This document shows positions 6,739 through 7,864 of a stretch of 7,864 nt of DNA, piece by piece (positions within the stretch are counted from its first letter, which is position 1; each line of letters starts with the position of its first letter). Location of the stretch: the NCBI GenBank assembly GCA_003233295.1, contig QILJ01000247.1, positions 1 to 7,864 of the forward strand, given 5' to 3'. Position numbers and translations under genes: made by a program. The notes beneath the pieces were generated by a model. It did no database searches. It worked only from the letters and a program-made list of their open reading frames with translations, and was not told the origin of the DNA. Source of the stretch: Ignavibacteria bacterium (GTDB lineage Bacteria; Bacteroidota; Ignavibacteria; Ignavibacteriales; Melioribacteraceae).

Positions 6739-7758
6739 ATGAAAAAGTTTACAACTCTAATCTTAATAGCTCTTTTTTCTGTGTCTCTTTATGCAGGAGA
6801 TGTTGCCCGAAAGGGTACGACGGGAGCTGATTATTTGCTGATTCCTGTGGGTGGCCGCGGTATTGCAACCGGTGGAGCGTTTGTTGCAAATCTTAGCGGC
6901 TTGGAATCGATTTATTATAATCCAGCCGGATTAGATATCAACGGAGGTGCAGAGTTTATGTTTAGCTATATGAATTACTTTGCTGATATTAATATCTCTT
7001 ATCTGGCAGTTTCAACCCAGGTATCCGGTTTGGGCTCAATTGCCTTTACGCTTAAATCAGTAGGATTTGGTGATATTCCCATTACTACTGTTGAGCAGCC
7101 GGATGGGACAGGAAGTTCCTACTCACCAGTTTATTTAACGGTTGGACTTACTTATTCTAAAATGATAACTGATAGAATTTCATTTGGTACTAACATTAAA
7201 TTCTTAAGCGAATCAATTCAAAATGTCTCGGCTAACGGAGTAGCAGTTGATGTTGGTGTGCAATATTTTTTCACACCGCAGTTTATGATAGGTGCTACAG
7301 TTATGAATATTGGACCAAATATGAAATATTCTGGTCCTGAACTAACTCGAAGCACAAATATTCCAGGTTCAAATGTTGGATCTCTTGGAGGGCAATTTGA
7401 AATTGTCACTGAAGCATTTCAAATCCCAAGTTATTTCCAGCTGGCTCTTGCCTATGGATTAGAGGTCAACGAGCAAAATAAATTGATGTTTGCATCTACA
7501 TTCGTTGCAAACAATGCATTGGAAGATGCTCTTAATTTCGGACTGGAATATGGGTTCGCAAATACTTTCTTCGTAAGAGGTGGTTATAATTTAACAGTAG
7601 GTGGTAACAGTAGTGAATCAATATTTGGTTTCACTGCAGGTGCTGGTTTTGATTACCAAACAGGTGATGTAGGAATAGTATTTGATTATGCTTTCAGGGA
7701 TGTTAAAAATTTCCCAAGTTCTAATCATATATTTACTGTTAAGCTTAGATTTCAATAA
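6739..7758 (+). CDS. PorV/PorQ-family outer-membrane beta-barrel protein
   Basis: A 339-residue outer-membrane protein of the PorV/PorQ (UPF0164, FadL-related) family. Residues 1-19 are a clear signal peptide (LYA|G20). The family's N-terminal signature follows: a KGTTGADYLL segment (25-34), VGGRGIATGGAFVA (37-50) and the hallmark NPAGL at 61-65. The rest alternates short beta-strands with Gly-rich turns and ends in an amphipathic strand, FTVKLRFQ. There is no cysteine. AGGAG at 6725-6729 supports the ATG. PorV in Porphyromonas binds T9SS cargo C-terminal domains and shuttles them from the translocon to the attachment complex; PorQ works with PorZ. I cannot tell from sequence whether this is the general PorV or one of the cargo-linked paralogues that many Ignavibacteria appear to carry. 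Its place after a cargo gene suggests the second. A FadL-like transport role is a less likely alternative. Confidence 0.87.
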   Translation: MKKFTTLILIALFSVSLYAGDVARKGTTGADYLLIPVGGRGIATGGAFVANLSGLESIYYNPAGLDINGGAEFMFSYMNYFADINISYLAVSTQVSGLGSIAFTLKSVGFGDIPITTVEQPDGTGSSYSPVYLTVGLTYSKMITDRISFGTNIKFLSESIQNVSANGVAVDVGVQYFFTPQFMIGATVMNIGPNMKYSGPELTRSTNIPGSNVGSLGGQFEIVTEAFQIPSYFQLALAYGLEVNEQNKLMFASTFVANNALEDALNFGLEYGFANTFFVRGGYNLTVGGNSSESIFGFTAGAGFDYQTGDVGIVFDYAFRDVKNFPSSNHIFTVKLRFQ

Positions 7759-7776
7759 GATATCTATTTTGGAGAT

Positions 7777-7812
7777 AAAAGCGTCTGTTGATTTTTCGAT
7801 AGACGCTTTTTT
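7777..7812 (+). terminator. Strong intrinsic terminator of the three-gene operon
   Basis: A 15-bp stem pairs 7777-7791 with 7796-7810 around a TTTT loop. The core AAAAGCGTCT/AGACGCTTTT is perfect, and the upper stem has two G-T wobbles. A run of six T at 7807-7812 follows, then ATTTTA. It starts 18 bp after the stop of the PorV-like gene. The four A at the 5' foot give a short T-run on the other strand, so weak bidirectional function is possible. It is the only strong terminator after the receptor start, which supports one transcript for the three genes. Confidence 0.94.
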
Positions 7813-7828
7813 ATTTTAGTACTACAAT
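7800..7828 (+). promoter_or_regulatory. Possible promoter for the next gene, overlapping the terminator
   Basis: TAGACG at 7800-7805 (4 of 6 to TTGACA) and TACAAT at 7823-7828 (5 of 6 to TATAAT) are 17 bp apart. The -35 part lies within the terminator's 3' arm. The start site would fall near 7835, about 10 nt before a candidate ATG at 7845. The match is modest and the region is AT-rich. Confidence 0.2.
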
Positions 7829-7844
7829 AAAATTATTTTTAGCA

Positions 7845-7864
7845 ATGAAATACATATACTATCT
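7845..7864 (+). CDS. Possible first codons of the next gene (cut by window end)
   Basis: ATG at 7845 opens a frame reading M-K-Y-I-Y-Y to the window edge, the kind of Lys-then-hydrophobic start seen in exported proteins. There is no clear ribosome site in front (ATTTTTAGCA), though many Bacteroidota genes lack one. Only six codons are visible, so this is a suggestion based on position after a terminator. Confidence 0.22.

Noticed and set aside
7813..7864. End of a convergent minus-strand gene behind a bidirectional terminator
   Set aside because: One minus-strand frame is open from the window edge to a TAG, but the visible residues show no protein signature and the segment is very AT-rich. 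A + strand start at 7845 is equally or more plausible.
1..7864. CRISPR array, insertion sequence, tRNA or other RNA gene
   Set aside because: I found no direct repeats with spacers, no transposase, no terminal inverted repeats and no tRNA-like cloverleaf. Non-coding DNA is limited to four short gaps.

Overview
The window looks like part of a chromosome from the Bacteroidota/Ignavibacteria side of the FCB group. The DNA is AT-rich. It carries a TonB-dependent receptor with an N-terminal carboxypeptidase-regulatory-like domain, a giant exported protein with a type IX secretion system (T9SS) type A-like C-terminal sorting domain, and a PorV/PorQ-family outer-membrane protein. The first 42 bases are the end of a further T9SS cargo gene. 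An Ignavibacteria-type lineage is my best guess, because the cargo protein resembles, from memory, large surface proteins of that group. No taxonomic marker gene is present.

Layout, all on the + strand: (1) 1-42, the last 13 codons of an upstream gene, reading GNFTSTKKMMLLK-stop, the classic terminal strand of a T9SS type A sorting domain. (2) 43-195, an intergenic region with a Fur-box-like palindrome core (48-59), a GC-stem/U-tract hairpin (69-124) and a TATAAT element (152-157). (3) 196-3063, the TonB-dependent receptor. (4) 3098-6670, the 1190-residue exported cargo protein with Asp-rich, calcium-loop-like motifs. (5) 6739-7758, the PorV/PorQ-like protein. (6) 7777-7812, a very strong intrinsic terminator, then about 50 bases that may hold a promoter and the first codons of the next gene.

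The three complete genes are separated by 34 and 68 bp, with no convincing terminator between them and one strong terminator after the third. They are therefore probably one transcript. My working model, which is inference, is an outer-membrane module: the 1190-residue protein crosses the inner membrane by Sec, reaches the outer membrane, and is exported or displayed by T9SS. The PorV-like protein would be its dedicated shuttle or docking protein, and the TonB-dependent receptor would either import what the surface protein captures or, as with Myxococcus Oar, take part in export. No SusD gene is present, and the large cargo occupies the position SusD would take. The most noteworthy points are this receptor/cargo/PorV triplet, the cargo's unusual tail after its sorting domain, its clustered Asp loops and single Cys pair, and the leader region in front of the receptor gene.
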